From the NCBI RefSeq assembly GCF_007679965.1, contig NZ_VEHL01000004.1, positions 404,184 through 468,183 on the forward strand: a DNA stretch of 64,000 nt, in the 5' to 3' direction. Under the pieces are notes generated by a model. It was given only the letters and a program-made list of their open reading frames with translations. It ran no database searches and was not told where the DNA came from. Of this stretch, positions 52,319-61,654 are shown in pieces. The position numbers and the translations under genes were made by a program. This DNA comes from Bordetella genomosp. 13 (GTDB taxonomy: Bacteria > Pseudomonadota > Gammaproteobacteria > Burkholderiales > Burkholderiaceae_B). The first letter of the stretch is position 1. Each line of letters opens with the position of its first letter.

Positions 52319-54604
52319 TCAACCTTTTACGCGCACGATCTTCTGCACCTGCGGCACGTGCCGGACGGCGCGGATGACCTGCGCCAGGTGCTTGCGGCTG
52401 TCGACCTGCACGGTAAGGTGCAGCGACACCGTGGAGACGGCGTCGTCGTGCATGGTGACGTGCACGATGTTGGCGTCGGCCGCGGTGACTTCCGCCGCCA
52501 GCCGGCCCAGCACGCCGCGCTCGTTGCGCGTGACGATGTCCAGGCGCGTGGACAGGTGCTTGGCGGTCTGGTTGTCCCAGGCCACCGGCACCCAGCGTTC
52601 GGGCTCGCGCGCCTGCGCGCGCATGGCGACGGGGCAGTCGGTGGTGTGCACCACCACGCCGTGGCCCAGCCGCATGCCGGCGATGATGGGATCGCCGGGC
52701 AGCGGGCCGCAACAGGGCGCCAGCTGCACCGCCTGGCCTTCGTTGCCCTGGATGAGGATGGGCGCGGCGCGCGCGGAGGTGATCTCGTCGACCGCGGCGG
52801 CCGTGGTGGCCACCAGCGGATTGTCCGGCGTGAAGCGGCGCGCCACCACGGCCGCCAGGCGCTTGCCCAGGCCGATGTCGGCCAGGATCTCGTCGCGCGA
52901 ACTGGCGCCGGTGCTGCGCGCCAGCTTTTCCCACTGCGGATCGTCGGCCGGTGGCAGCGTCAGGTGCAGGGCCTGGAAGGCCTGCGCCAGCAGGCGTTCG
53001 CCGAAGCCCACCGATTCCTCGTACTTGACCGTGCGCAGGTAATGGCGGATCTCGGACCGCGCGCGCCCGGTGCGCACGTAGTTGAGCCACTGCGCGTTCG
53101 GCCGCGATGCAGGCGAGGTGATGATCTCGATGGTGTCGCCGCTGCTGAGCTCGGTGCGCAGCGGCACGAACTCGTTGTTGACCTTGGCGGCCACGGCCTG
53201 GTTGCCGATGTCGGTATGGATGGCATACGCGAAGTCGACCGGCGTGGCCCCGCGCGGCAGCGAGATGATCTTGCCGCGCGGCGTGAAGACGTAGACGGCA
53301 TCGGGGAACAGGTCGACCTTGACGTGTTCGAAGAACTCGCCGGAATCGCCCGTCTGGCTCTGGATGTCCAGCAGCGACTGCAGCCATTGGTGCGTGCGCT
53401 TCTGCAGGTCGTTCAGGCTGAGTTCGTCTTCCTTGTACAGCCAGTGCGACGCCACGCCCTCCTCGGCGATGTGATGCATGTCGCGCGTGCGGAACTGGAA
53501 TTCGACCGGCGTGCCGTATGGGCCCACCAGCGTGGTGTGCAGCGACTGGTAGCCGTTGACCTTGGGGATCGCGATGTAGTCCTTGAACTTGCCGGGCACC
53601 GGGCGGTAAAGCTGGTGCAGCGTGCCCAGCGCCAGGTAGCACTCGGGCAGCGTGTGCACGATGACCCGGAAGCCGTAGATGTCCAGCACCTCGGAGAACG
53701 ACTTCTTCTGGTCGAGCATCTTGCGGTAGATGCCGTAGAGCGTCTTCTCGCGGCCCGTGACCTCGGCCTCGATGCCGGCGGCGGGCAGGGCGGTGCGCAC
53801 CGCGTCCTCGATCTTGCCGATGACTTCGCGCCGGTTGCCGCGCGCGGCCAGCACGGCGCGGTACAGCACCTGGTAGCGGTTGGGGTGCATGGCCGCGAAG
53901 CACAGGTCCTGCAGTTCGCGGAACAGCAGGTTCAGGCCCATCCGGTGCGCGATGGGCGCGTAGATGTCCAGGGTTTCGCGGGCGATGCGGCGGCGCTTCT
54001 CGGGGCTGACCGCATCCAGCGTGCGCATGTTGTGCAGGCGGTCGGCCAGCTTGATGAGGATGACGCGCACGTCGCGCGCCATCGCCAGCAGCATCTTGCG
54101 GAAGCTCTCGGCCTGCTGTTCGGCCTTGGTGGCGAAGTCGAGGCGGTCCAGCTTGGACAGGCCGTCGACCAGTTCGGCCACTTCGGGCCCGAACTTCTCG
54201 GCCAGCTCGTGCTTGGCGATGCCCTGGTCTTCGATGACGTCGTGCAGCAGCGCGGCCGACAGCGCGTTGGCGTCGAGCTTCCAGCCCGCGCAGATCTCGG
54301 TGACCGCGATGGGATGCGAGATGTACGGCGAACCGCTGGCGCGGAACTGGCCCAGGTGCGCCTGGTCGGCGAAGCGGTAGGCTTCGCGGACGCGTTCGAC
54401 ATCCTTGGGATCGAGGTATCGGCCGATGACCTCGGTGAGCGGCGCCAGCGAGGCGACGGGGGAGGCGGCCGGTTCAGCCGCCTGTTCCGCCGGGTCTGCG
54501 CCCGAGGCGGGATTCTTGCGTCCGGATCGGCGGCCCAGCCGCGAACCGGCGCGTAGCGCGGCCAGCAGTCCAGACGATGCGTGTCTCAGTCCGGGAAATG
54601 CCAT
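52319..54604 (-). CDS. spoT: SpoT-type bifunctional (p)ppGpp synthetase/hydrolase
   Basis: 761 residues. A Pro/Ala-rich N-terminal extension (about 1-50), HD hydrolase domain with intact HDVIED at 121-126 and RLHNMRT, synthetase domain (about 285-400: KSFSEVLDIYGFRVIV, NGYQSLHTT), TGS domain (about 445-510: VYVFTPRGKI, PVDFAYAIHTDIG) and C-terminal ACT domain (about 685-761). Intact HD marks it as a bifunctional RSH rather than RelA. Last gene of gmk-rpoZ-spoT; 21 bp from rpoZ. Confidence 0.95.
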   Translation of the reverse strand: MAFPGLRHASSGLLAALRAGSRLGRRSGRKNPASGADPAEQAAEPAASPVASLAPLTEVIGRYLDPKDVERVREAYRFADQAHLGQFRASGSPYISHPIAVTEICAGWKLDANALSAALLHDVIEDQGIAKHELAEKFGPEVAELVDGLSKLDRLDFATKAEQQAESFRKMLLAMARDVRVILIKLADRLHNMRTLDAVSPEKRRRIARETLDIYAPIAHRMGLNLLFRELQDLCFAAMHPNRYQVLYRAVLAARGNRREVIGKIEDAVRTALPAAGIEAEVTGREKTLYGIYRKMLDQKKSFSEVLDIYGFRVIVHTLPECYLALGTLHQLYRPVPGKFKDYIAIPKVNGYQSLHTTLVGPYGTPVEFQFRTRDMHHIAEEGVASHWLYKEDELSLNDLQKRTHQWLQSLLDIQSQTGDSGEFFEHVKVDLFPDAVYVFTPRGKIISLPRGATPVDFAYAIHTDIGNQAVAAKVNNEFVPLRTELSSGDTIEIITSPASRPNAQWLNYVRTGRARSEIRHYLRTVKYEESVGFGERLLAQAFQALHLTLPPADDPQWEKLARSTGASSRDEILADIGLGKRLAAVVARRFTPDNPLVATTAAAVDEITSARAAPILIQGNEGQAVQLAPCCGPLPGDPIIAGMRLGHGVVVHTTDCPVAMRAQAREPERWVPVAWDNQTAKHLSTRLDIVTRNERGVLGRLAAEVTAADANIVHVTMHDDAVSTVSLHLTVQVDSRKHLAQVIRAVRHVPQVQKIVRVKG

Positions 54605-54625
54605 GCCGCGCCTCGCGGGCCCCGA

Positions 54626-54829
54626 TCAGGTCGGAACTTTACGGAGCATTTCCAGGCCGGTCAGGCCCGAGGCGATTTCACGCAGCGCCGTCACGGTCGG
54701 CTTGTCCTTGGTGTCCAGGCGCGGGGCATGGCCCTGCGCCAGCTCGCGGGCGCGGTACGTGGCGGCCAGCGTGAGCTTGAAGCGGTTGGGGATCTGGTTC
54801 AGACAATCTTCGACGGTGATACGGGCCAT
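54626..54829 (-). CDS. rpoZ: RpoZ, RNA polymerase omega subunit
   Basis: 67 residues: [19 protein letters not shown] and [11 protein letters not shown] are diagnostic. It helps assemble RNA polymerase and, in proteobacteria, forms part of the ppGpp site 1, which fits co-transcription with spoT. ATG 54829 is preferred; the longer ORF upstream does not belong to the family. Confidence 0.94.
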   Translation of the reverse strand: MARITVEDCLNQIPNRFKLTLAATYRARELAQGHAPRLDTKDKPTVTALREIASGLTGLEMLRKVPT

Positions 54830-54887
54830 GGACGATACCTGGAAGGGATACGGACGGATGGAAGGGATTGCGCGGCGGAAGGAACGG

Positions 54888-55520
54888 CTAGTGCGCCGCG
54901 GGGATGCCCAGCTGCGAGAACAAATGGGCATTGCGGACGGCTTGGGAGGAAAAACGCAGCCGGGCAGCGCTGACAATTTGGCCGAGCTCTGATAACGCTA
55001 CGCTAAATTCTTGATTAATAATAACATATTCGCACTCGGGCGCATGGGCGATCTCGCCGCCGGCGGCCAGCAGCCGGCGCTCGATCACCGCGGCGTCGTC
55101 CTGGCCACGTGCCTTCAGGCGGGCAGCCAGTTCCTCGATGGAAGGCGGCAGGATGAAGATGCCGATGGCCTGCGGATAGCGCTGCTTGACCTGGCGCGCG
55201 CCCTGCCAGTCGATTTCCAGCAGCACGTCCTGGCCGGCCGCGGTGGCGGCGTCGATGCGGTCGCGGGGCGTGCCGTAGAAGTTGCCGTGCACCTCGGCCC
55301 ACTCCAGCAATTGGTCTGCCTGACGCATCTGCATGAATGCTTCGGTTGTGACGAAACGGTACTCGCGGCCGTCGGCCTCGCCCGGCCGCGGCTGGCGCGT
55401 CGTGCAGGAAATCGACAGGACGATGGAAGGATCACGGTCGAGCAGGGCGCGTACGAGGCTCGATTTGCCGGCGCCGCTGGGGGCGACGACCATGAACACG
55501 TTTCCGGGCGAGTGGGTCAT
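54888..55520 (-). CDS. gmk: Gmk, guanylate kinase
   Basis: 210 residues from ATG 55520; a longer ORF reaches 55559. P-loop APSGAGKS (about 13-20), [17 protein letters not shown] and [14 protein letters not shown] are family blocks. It phosphorylates GMP to GDP, which links guanine nucleotide supply to the ppGpp system downstream. First gene of the operon, 58 bp before rpoZ. Confidence 0.94.
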   Translation of the reverse strand: MTHSPGNVFMVVAPSGAGKSSLVRALLDRDPSIVLSISCTTRQPRPGEADGREYRFVTTEAFMQMRQADQLLEWAEVHGNFYGTPRDRIDAATAAGQDVLLEIDWQGARQVKQRYPQAIGIFILPPSIEELAARLKARGQDDAAVIERRLLAAGGEIAHAPECEYVIINQEFSVALSELGQIVSAARLRFSSQAVRNAHLFSQLGIPAAH

Positions 55521-55653
55521 GAGATTGAAACAGGAACGGCAAGACACGAAGAATAGCAAATCGGCAGGCCGTGTTGCGCATTACACGCAAGATCGCGGCC
55601 GTTGCTGATAGCATGCGCCGGATTCCCCCCCGCCCAAGAATAAGGAGAACTGC

Positions 55654-56421
55654 ATGCAGACGAACGATCAACCTCCCAAGGTTGCCCTGGTCACCGGCGC
55701 CGGCACCGGCATCGGCCGCGCCGTGGCCCTGGAGTTCCTGGCGCGCGGCTACCGCGTCGTGCTGGCGGGGCGGCGCCCCGAGCCGCTGGAGCACACCCGC
55801 GTGGCGGCCGGCGACGACAGCGCCCGCGCCCTGGTGGTGCCCACGGACGTGACCCGCGAGACCTCGGTGCGCGAGCTGTTCGACGAGACCCAGCGCGCCT
55901 ACGGCCGGCTGGACGTGCTGTTCAACAATGCGGGACGCGGCGCGCCGGCGGTGCCGATCGAGGAACTGCCCGTGGAGACGTGGCGCGAGGTGGTCGACAC
56001 CAACCTGACCGGCATGTTCCTGTGCGCCCAGGCGGCGATCCGCCTGATGAAGGCGCAGAACCCGCGCGGCGGGCGCATCATCAACAATGGCTCGATCTCG
56101 GCGCATGCGCCGCGGCCGTATTCCATCGCCTATACGGCGACCAAGCACGCGGTGACGGGACTGACCAAGTCGATCTCGCTGGACTGCCGCAACGACGGCA
56201 TCGCGTGCGGGCAGATCGACATCGGCAATGCGGTGACGGAGATGACCGACCGCATGGCGGCGGGCATTCTTCAGGCCGACGGCAGCACGCGCGTCGAGCC
56301 GCGCATGGACGTGGGCCACGTGGCCAAGGCGGTGGCGGACATGGCCGCGCTGCCGCTGGATGCCAACGTGCAGTTCATGACCATCATGGCGACGACCATG
56401 CCGTTCGTGGGGCGGGGCTAG
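55654..56421 (+). CDS. SDR-family oxidoreductase
   Basis: 255 residues, RBS AAGGAGA. Classic motifs: TGAGTGIG at 14-21, NNAG near 91-94, catalytic Ser in NNGSISA and YTATK with catalytic Tyr/Lys. NADP preference is suggested by the basic GRRPEP after strand 2. Ends in a TTMPFVGRG tail without the usual VDGG. Monocistronic; substrate unknown. Confidence 0.88.
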   Translation: MQTNDQPPKVALVTGAGTGIGRAVALEFLARGYRVVLAGRRPEPLEHTRVAAGDDSARALVVPTDVTRETSVRELFDETQRAYGRLDVLFNNAGRGAPAVPIEELPVETWREVVDTNLTGMFLCAQAAIRLMKAQNPRGGRIINNGSISAHAPRPYSIAYTATKHAVTGLTKSISLDCRNDGIACGQIDIGNAVTEMTDRMAAGILQADGSTRVEPRMDVGHVAKAVADMAALPLDANVQFMTIMATTMPFVGRG

Positions 56422-56485
56422 GTCCCGCGCCGCCCCGGTCGGGCGGGCCCCGGCGCGAACGCCCCGGGCCTGCCCTGGCGGCCGG

Positions 56486-57076
56486 TCAGGGGTTGCCGGC
56501 GCTGGCGACCAGCGTCTGGCTGCCGTCCAGGTAGCGGCGGGCGCCGGCGTAGGTGCGCTGCCAGTAGCTGTTGTCCAGGCGGTCCACGCGCACGGTCTCG
56601 CCCCGGCTGGGCGCATGCACGAATTCGCCGCGGCCCACGTACATGCCGACGTGCGAGATGCCGCCGCGGCGGCCGCGCGTGGTGAAGAACACCAGGTCGC
56701 CGGGCTGCAGCTGGTTGCGGGCCACCGAGCGGCCCGTCTTGCGCTGCGCGCGCGCGGTGCGCGGCAGTTCGACGCCGGCAATCTCGCGGTACACGAACAG
56801 CACCAGGCCGCTGCAATCGAAACCGTCATCGGGATCGTCGCCGCCCCAGGAATAGGGGGTGCCGATGGCGTCCATGCCGGCGCGCACGACCAGGTCGCGC
56901 AGCATGGGCACGGTGGGTTCACCGATCAGGCGCAGGCCGTCCAGGCTGGCGCGGGCCGGCTCGGTGGACAGATTAGCATGGGCGGGAAGGGCCAGGAGGC
57001 TGAACGCGAGGGCGGAGGCGGCGAGAGAAAAAGTACGCGGAAAAGTGAATGATTTTTTTCGCTGTGGCGGAGTCAT
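56486..57076 (-). CDS. NlpC/P60 (C40) cell-wall endopeptidase
   Basis: 196 residues. Signal peptide about 1-35 (ends PAHA). The NlpC/P60 domain carries Cys88 (DDGFDCSGL), His142 (GGISHVGMYVG) and His154 (EFVHAPS), the full catalytic set for cutting D-Glu-meso-DAP peptide bonds. Likely periplasmic peptidoglycan remodelling. Confidence 0.9.
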   Translation of the reverse strand: MTPPQRKKSFTFPRTFSLAASALAFSLLALPAHANLSTEPARASLDGLRLIGEPTVPMLRDLVVRAGMDAIGTPYSWGGDDPDDGFDCSGLVLFVYREIAGVELPRTARAQRKTGRSVARNQLQPGDLVFFTTRGRRGGISHVGMYVGRGEFVHAPSRGETVRVDRLDNSYWQRTYAGARRYLDGSQTLVASAGNP

Positions 57077-57182
57077 GGATCGTCGTGGAGAAGGCGCGGA
57101 TGACGGCTGCTAGCAAGAGGAAGCCGGCGAAAATCAGCACGATGGCGGCAAAATTGACCGAGGCATCGTAAAAGTTGCGACG

Positions 57183-57211
57183 ATTATAGGGGCATAAAGT
57201 TTCATTGTGAG
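57183..57211 (-). promoter_or_regulatory. Possible promoter of the NlpC/P60 gene
   Basis: On the minus strand a perfect -10 TATAAT (57183-57188) with a poor -35 (TCACAA or CTCACA) 16-17 bp upstream. Leader would be about 100 nt. Confidence 0.4.
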
Positions 57212-57263
57212 CGTCATATTTCTTGAATTATTTCTAAACTGTTTCAAAACTGCCGGTAGCGGA

Positions 57264-57290
57264 ACGGGCCGTAACGCCGCGACGGCCCGT
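57264..57290 (-). terminator. Hairpin after the TonB receptor gene
   Basis: 9-bp stem ACGGGCCGT / ACGGCCCGT with 9-nt loop just after the receptor stop; on the minus strand TTTT follows after about 16 nt, so it is a fair intrinsic terminator. Confidence 0.55.
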
Positions 57291-57301
57291 CCGCGCAGGG
57301 C

Positions 57302-59446
57302 CTAGAAACTGCCGCGCAACCCCACCAGCACCGCGCGTCCGCCCTGCGGCGCCACGTCGCGCAGCACCGAGGTGGCGTAGCGGATGTCCTGATTGGTCAG
57401 GTTGATGCCCCGCACGTAGGCCTGCCATTGCGTGGCGTCCAGCTTGAAGCGCCAGCCCAGGTTCGCGTCCAGGCTGTAGTAGCCGGCGGTGGGGGTGTCC
57501 TCGTCGGGCCGGCGGTGCTGGGCGAAGGCCTTGGAAAGGCTGACGCCCGCGTCGAACGGGCCGTAGCCGTAGTCCAGCGCCACGCGCAGGCGCAGCGGCG
57601 GAATGCGCGGCAGCGGCTCGCCGGTGTCCAGGTTGCGCGCCAGGGTGTAGTCGCCGGTCAGACCCAGGTCCAGGCGGTGGCCGCCGCGTTCCAGCACGCG
57701 GGTCACGCTCTCGGCCTCGATGCCGTACAACTGGGCCGCCACGCCGCGATAGCGGGCTTCCGGCAAGGCGTCGTCGGTGCCCGCGTCCACCACGTCGCCA
57801 TCGTCGTTGCGATAGCGGCCGGTATTGAATTCACCCAGGTAATTGGCGAAGCGGCTGTAGAACACGCCGATGCTGGCGCGGTCCGCATCGCGCTTGAAGC
57901 GCAGCGCCAGGTCGGCCGACCACGCGCGTTCCTTGCCCAGGTCCTGGTCGCCCGTCAGGAACTGCCCGGTGGCCTCGTGCGGACCGTTGGAATAGAGCTC
58001 GTAGAAGGTGGGCGCGCGTTCGGTATAGGCTGCGTTGGCCGCCACCGACCAGGCCCGGTCCAGCTTGTAGACCGCGCCCAGCGAGGCGCTGCCGGCCGTG
58101 AAGTCGCGCTTGTCCGTCCCATCGAAACGCGCGTTGCCGCCCGATGCGGGCGACAGGCGGGTGTGGTCGGCGCGCGCGCCGGCGGACAGCGTCAGGCGGT
58201 CGTTCACCTTCCATTCCTCGACCAGGAACAGCGCGGCGCTGTCGGTGTCCGTGGTGGGGACCAGGGCCTCGTCGCCCAGCGCCGAGAAACGGGTCTGGCC
58301 GAACTGCAGCCCGACGGCGCCGTGCACCGGACCCAGGTCGGCATGGCGCGCCTCGAGCCGGGCTTCGTAGCCGCGGTTCTTGAAGATCGTGCCCGTCTCG
58401 CCGTCCTCGATCTCCTTGTGCTGGTAGTCCGTGTACGCGAAACTGAGCTTCACGCTTTTGATGAAGCCGTCCAGGTCGCGCGCCTCGCCCGCCAGTCCCA
58501 GGCGTTCCTGGCGCATGCGGATGCGCACGTCGGGCTCGGCCACCGACCCGTATTCCGAATCGAACCCGCTGTAGGACAGGCCGCCGTAGCCATGGTCGCC
58601 CGTCCAGGACAGGCCAACAGCGCCGCCGCTGTCGTGGCCGTCGCTGTTGGGCAGGCGGCCGCGGGGCTGATCCTCGTCGGCGGGATCCAGCGCGCGCTGC
58701 GCGGCGCTATGGGCCTGGCCCGGGATGCGCAGTTCGCCGGTCCTGCGGCCGTAGGCGTCGGCATGGATGGCCACCGTGCCGTTGCCGCCTTCGACCTGCA
58801 CGCCGCCGTTGCGGTCCCGGCTGCCGCTGCCGTAGCTGCCCACCACGGTGCCCTGCACGCCGTCGATGGGCTCCATGGGGATGCGGTTGTCGATGGTGTT
58901 GACCACGCCGCCGATGGCATTGCCGCCGTACATCAGCGCGGCGGGGCCGCGGAGGATCTCGACGCGGTCGGCCGACAGCGGATCCTGCGGCACGGCGTGG
59001 TCGAACGACAGCGAGGACGCGTCCAGCGTACCCACGCCGTTCTGCATCAGGCGGATGCGGTCGCCGTCCATGCCGCGGATGATGGGACGGCCCACCATGG
59101 GACCGTAGGTGGTGGTGGAGATGCCGGGCAGGCCGTTGAGCGTCTCGCCCAGCGTGGCGCCGCGGCGCAGATCCAGGTCCTTGCCCTGCACCACGGTGGA
59201 CGGCGAGGACAGTTCGTCGCTGCCCAGGGGATTGCCGGTGACGATGACGGGGGCCAGGGTGATGCCGCTGCCGGCCTCGTTTCCGGCCTGGGTTTGGGCC
59301 TGGTTGCGAGGTGGATTCCGGACTGGGTCCTGCGCCTGGGCCTGGGCAGCCGCGGCGGCCATGGCCAGCGCCAGCGCCAAGGGAGTGAAGGACAGGCGTG
59401 CAGCGGTGCGCGCCGCGCGCGGCGCGGACGGAATGAGGGTATACAT
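57302..59446 (-). CDS. TonB-dependent outer-membrane receptor (ZnuD-like)
   Basis: 714 residues from ATG 59446. Signal peptide about 1-39 (ending QAQA). Plug domain about 60-175 (TTYGPMVGRPIIRGMDGDRI, VEILRGPAALMYGGNAIGGVVN), then a 22-strand barrel; C-terminal Phe. The ARLPNSDGHDSGG-type segment and GLSWTGDHGYGGLSYS near 285-310 match the ZnuD/zinc receptor branch, but His-rich loops are few. Probably takes up a metal or metal chelate. A DUF2946 gene lies 77 bp upstream. Confidence 0.85.
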   Translation of the reverse strand: MYTLIPSAPRAARTAARLSFTPLALALAMAAAAAQAQAQDPVRNPPRNQAQTQAGNEAGSGITLAPVIVTGNPLGSDELSSPSTVVQGKDLDLRRGATLGETLNGLPGISTTTYGPMVGRPIIRGMDGDRIRLMQNGVGTLDASSLSFDHAVPQDPLSADRVEILRGPAALMYGGNAIGGVVNTIDNRIPMEPIDGVQGTVVGSYGSGSRDRNGGVQVEGGNGTVAIHADAYGRRTGELRIPGQAHSAAQRALDPADEDQPRGRLPNSDGHDSGGAVGLSWTGDHGYGGLSYSGFDSEYGSVAEPDVRIRMRQERLGLAGEARDLDGFIKSVKLSFAYTDYQHKEIEDGETGTIFKNRGYEARLEARHADLGPVHGAVGLQFGQTRFSALGDEALVPTTDTDSAALFLVEEWKVNDRLTLSAGARADHTRLSPASGGNARFDGTDKRDFTAGSASLGAVYKLDRAWSVAANAAYTERAPTFYELYSNGPHEATGQFLTGDQDLGKERAWSADLALRFKRDADRASIGVFYSRFANYLGEFNTGRYRNDDGDVVDAGTDDALPEARYRGVAAQLYGIEAESVTRVLERGGHRLDLGLTGDYTLARNLDTGEPLPRIPPLRLRVALDYGYGPFDAGVSLSKAFAQHRRPDEDTPTAGYYSLDANLGWRFKLDATQWQAYVRGINLTNQDIRYATSVLRDVAPQGGRAVLVGLRGSF

Positions 59447-59523
59447 GGTCGATGTGATCCAGGAAGAGCGGCCACGGCGTCGGGGACGGCCGCGGCGGCG
59501 AAAACGAAGCGCTTGCGGGCGTT

Positions 59524-59889
59524 TCAGGCCTGGATCGGCGGGGCGCGCGGATGGAACCAGCGCGGGGCGGAAGTGTCCGGGGTTGCGACGGCGGCCACGG
59601 CCGGCGGTGCGGCGCGCGGCGCAGCGGCAGGCACCACGGGCGGCGCGCTGGGCAGGGCGCTGCCCAGTTCGTGCCAGGCCGCGCACAGGTCGCATTGCTC
59701 GTCGTGGTGCGACGCGGGCGGCGCATCCTGCCGGTTGCCGGCCGAGACGGCGGCCACGTGTAACAGCACGTGCAGCGTGGCCGCGCCGGGGGCGCCCAGC
59801 ACGCAGGCCAGCAGCCATAGCAGCACCGCCAGGCGGGCCAGAGGCCGCCTGGGCAGCAATGCGAGAGGGCCTGGGCGGCGCGCGGTCAT
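59524..59889 (-). CDS. DUF2946 family protein
   Basis: 121 residues from ATG 59889. One N-terminal membrane segment or signal (about 17-37), then HVLLHVA, a short HHDEQCDLC block (His61/62, Cys66, Cys69) that could bind metal, and a Pro/Ala-rich tail ending RAPPI. DUF2946 genes commonly sit next to TonB receptors for copper or zinc. Same strand as the receptor, and probably the first gene of that operon. Confidence 0.8.
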   Translation of the reverse strand: MTARRPGPLALLPRRPLARLAVLLWLLACVLGAPGAATLHVLLHVAAVSAGNRQDAPPASHHDEQCDLCAAWHELGSALPSAPPVVPAAAPRAAPPAVAAVATPDTSAPRWFHPRAPPIQA

Positions 59890-59915
59890 GACGGGGCAGG
59901 TAATGAGAGTTGTGT

Positions 59916-59929
59916 AATGATATATTGTT
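59916..59929 (-). promoter_or_regulatory. Fur/Zur-like AT-rich dyad upstream of DUF2946
   Basis: AATGATATATTGTT pairs 10 of 14 positions with its reverse complement and carries the TAATGATA half of a Fur/Zur box. It lies 27 bp upstream of the DUF2946 start in a promoter position. Whether Fur, Zur or another metalloregulator binds is open. Confidence 0.42.
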
Positions 59930-60049
59930 CTTTTTTGAAAAGCGACCGCCGCGTCGGACCAGGCACACGGCGGTCGGCGGGCTCGGGCATAATCGGCCAC
60001 AGTTCGCCGCGCCGGCGCACGCCGGCACGGCGCTTCAGGAGCCGAACCG

Positions 60050-61540
60050 ATGATGCACGCCGCCCCCGGACCGAATGCCTTGCGCCGGCCCGATCCCCTT
60101 GCGTTCCAGGCTTTCCACGACGCCCATGCGGCCGTCGATCGCCTGATCGAAATCTACGACCGCAACACCGCTTTCCTGCGCAAGGCCTTCCAGGACGTGC
60201 TGGCCCGCCAGGATACGGGCCGGGCGCGCGTGTGCTATCCGGCCGTGCGCATCAGCGTGGACACCCATGACCTGATCGATTCGCGCCTGTCGTTCGGGCA
60301 CGTGGCCGAGCCGGGCGCATACCAGACCACCATCACGCAGCCCATGCTGTTTCGCGACTACCTGGTCCAGCAGATCGGCCTGCTGCTGCAGAACCACGGC
60401 ACCGCGGTCGAGGTGGGCGAGTCGGACATGCCGATTCCGCTGCATTTCGCGTTCCCGGACGGCGCGTACGTCGAAGGCGAGCACCTGGAGAACCTCGGCC
60501 GGCCTCTGCGCGACGCGTTCGACGTGCCGGACCTGGCGGTGACGGACGACGCCATCGTCAACGGTACCTGGCGCGGCCAGCCGGGCGAGCGCCGGCCGCT
60601 GGCGCCGTTCACGGCCACGCGCGTGGACTATTCGCTGCATCGGCTGCAGCACTACACCGCGACCGCGCCCGCGCATTTCCAGAACTACGTGCTGTTCACC
60701 AACTACCAGTTCTACGTGGACGAGTTCTGCGCGCGCGCCCGGGCGATGATGGCCTCGGGCGAGGGCGACTACGAGGCACTGGTCGAACCCGGCAACCGCA
60801 TCACGCGCCGTGGCGACGCCGAGCCGCCCACCCCCGGCATGGCGCGACTGCCGCAGATGCCGGCGTACCATCTGGTGCGGCCCAATCATTCGGGCATCAC
60901 GCTGGTCAACATCGGCGTGGGGCCGTCCAATGCCAAGACCATCACCGATCACATCGCCGTGTTGCGGCCGCACGCCTGGCTGATGCTCGGGCATTGCGCT
61001 GGCCTGCGCGATTCGCAGAGGCTCGGCGACTACGTGCTGGCGCACGGCTACGTCCGCGACGACCACGTGCTGGATGCCGACCTGCCCACCTGGGTGCCCG
61101 TGCCGCCGCTGGCCGAGGTGCAGGTGGCGCTTGAGCAGGCGGTGGAAGAGGTGGCCGGGCTGTCCGGCTGGGATCTGAAGCGCATCATGCGCACGGGCAC
61201 GGTGGCCACCATCGACAACCGCAACTGGGAACTGCGCGACCAGGGCGAACTGGTGCAGCGCTTCGCGCAATCGCGCGCGATCGCGCTCGACATGGAATCG
61301 GGCACCATCGCGGCCAACGGTTTCCGGTTCCGCGTGCCGTACGGCACCTTGCTGTGCGTGTCCGACAAGCCGCTGCATGGCGAACTGAAATTGCCCGGCA
61401 TGGCCAGCGCGTTTTATCGACGGCAGGTCAACCAGCACCTGGAGATCGGCATCCGCGCGCTGGAGCGCCTGCGTGAAATGCCGCCGGAACGGCTGCATTC
61501 GCGCAAGCTGCGCACGTTCATGGAGACGGCGTTCCAGTAA
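60050..61540 (+). CDS. amn: Amn, AMP nucleosidase
   Basis: 496 residues (E. coli 484). An N-terminal regulatory region (about 1-175) is followed by a nucleoside-phosphorylase-like catalytic domain: QNYVLFTNYQFYVDEF, GVGPSNAKTITDHIAVLRPHAWLMLGHCAG and ALDMESGTIAANGFRFRVPYGTLLCVSDKPLHGE with the purine-binding and catalytic Asp. It hydrolyses AMP to adenine and ribose-5-phosphate. AGGAG precedes the ATG. Confidence 0.95.
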   Translation: MMHAAPGPNALRRPDPLAFQAFHDAHAAVDRLIEIYDRNTAFLRKAFQDVLARQDTGRARVCYPAVRISVDTHDLIDSRLSFGHVAEPGAYQTTITQPMLFRDYLVQQIGLLLQNHGTAVEVGESDMPIPLHFAFPDGAYVEGEHLENLGRPLRDAFDVPDLAVTDDAIVNGTWRGQPGERRPLAPFTATRVDYSLHRLQHYTATAPAHFQNYVLFTNYQFYVDEFCARARAMMASGEGDYEALVEPGNRITRRGDAEPPTPGMARLPQMPAYHLVRPNHSGITLVNIGVGPSNAKTITDHIAVLRPHAWLMLGHCAGLRDSQRLGDYVLAHGYVRDDHVLDADLPTWVPVPPLAEVQVALEQAVEEVAGLSGWDLKRIMRTGTVATIDNRNWELRDQGELVQRFAQSRAIALDMESGTIAANGFRFRVPYGTLLCVSDKPLHGELKLPGMASAFYRRQVNQHLEIGIRALERLREMPPERLHSRKLRTFMETAFQ

Positions 61541-61654
61541 AGGGCGACGAGGCCGCGGATGCCTGGGCGGGCCCCCCGCCCGGGCCGCCCGAGCCCGGTC
61601 ATCCGCCTGTCGTCAGGCCGCTTTCTCGACCGGCAGCGCGTAGACGCCGCGCCG

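Noticed and set aside
57077..57180. Hydrophobic reading frame upstream of the NlpC/P60 gene on the minus strand
   Set aside because: It would encode one membrane helix, but it has no ATG and only a GTG inside the helix, and its frame runs on into the NlpC gene out of phase. Not enough support.
57428..59917. An 829-codon open frame on the plus strand opposite the TonB receptor
   Set aside because: Same GC artefact; no recognisable domain, and the minus-strand receptor is complete.
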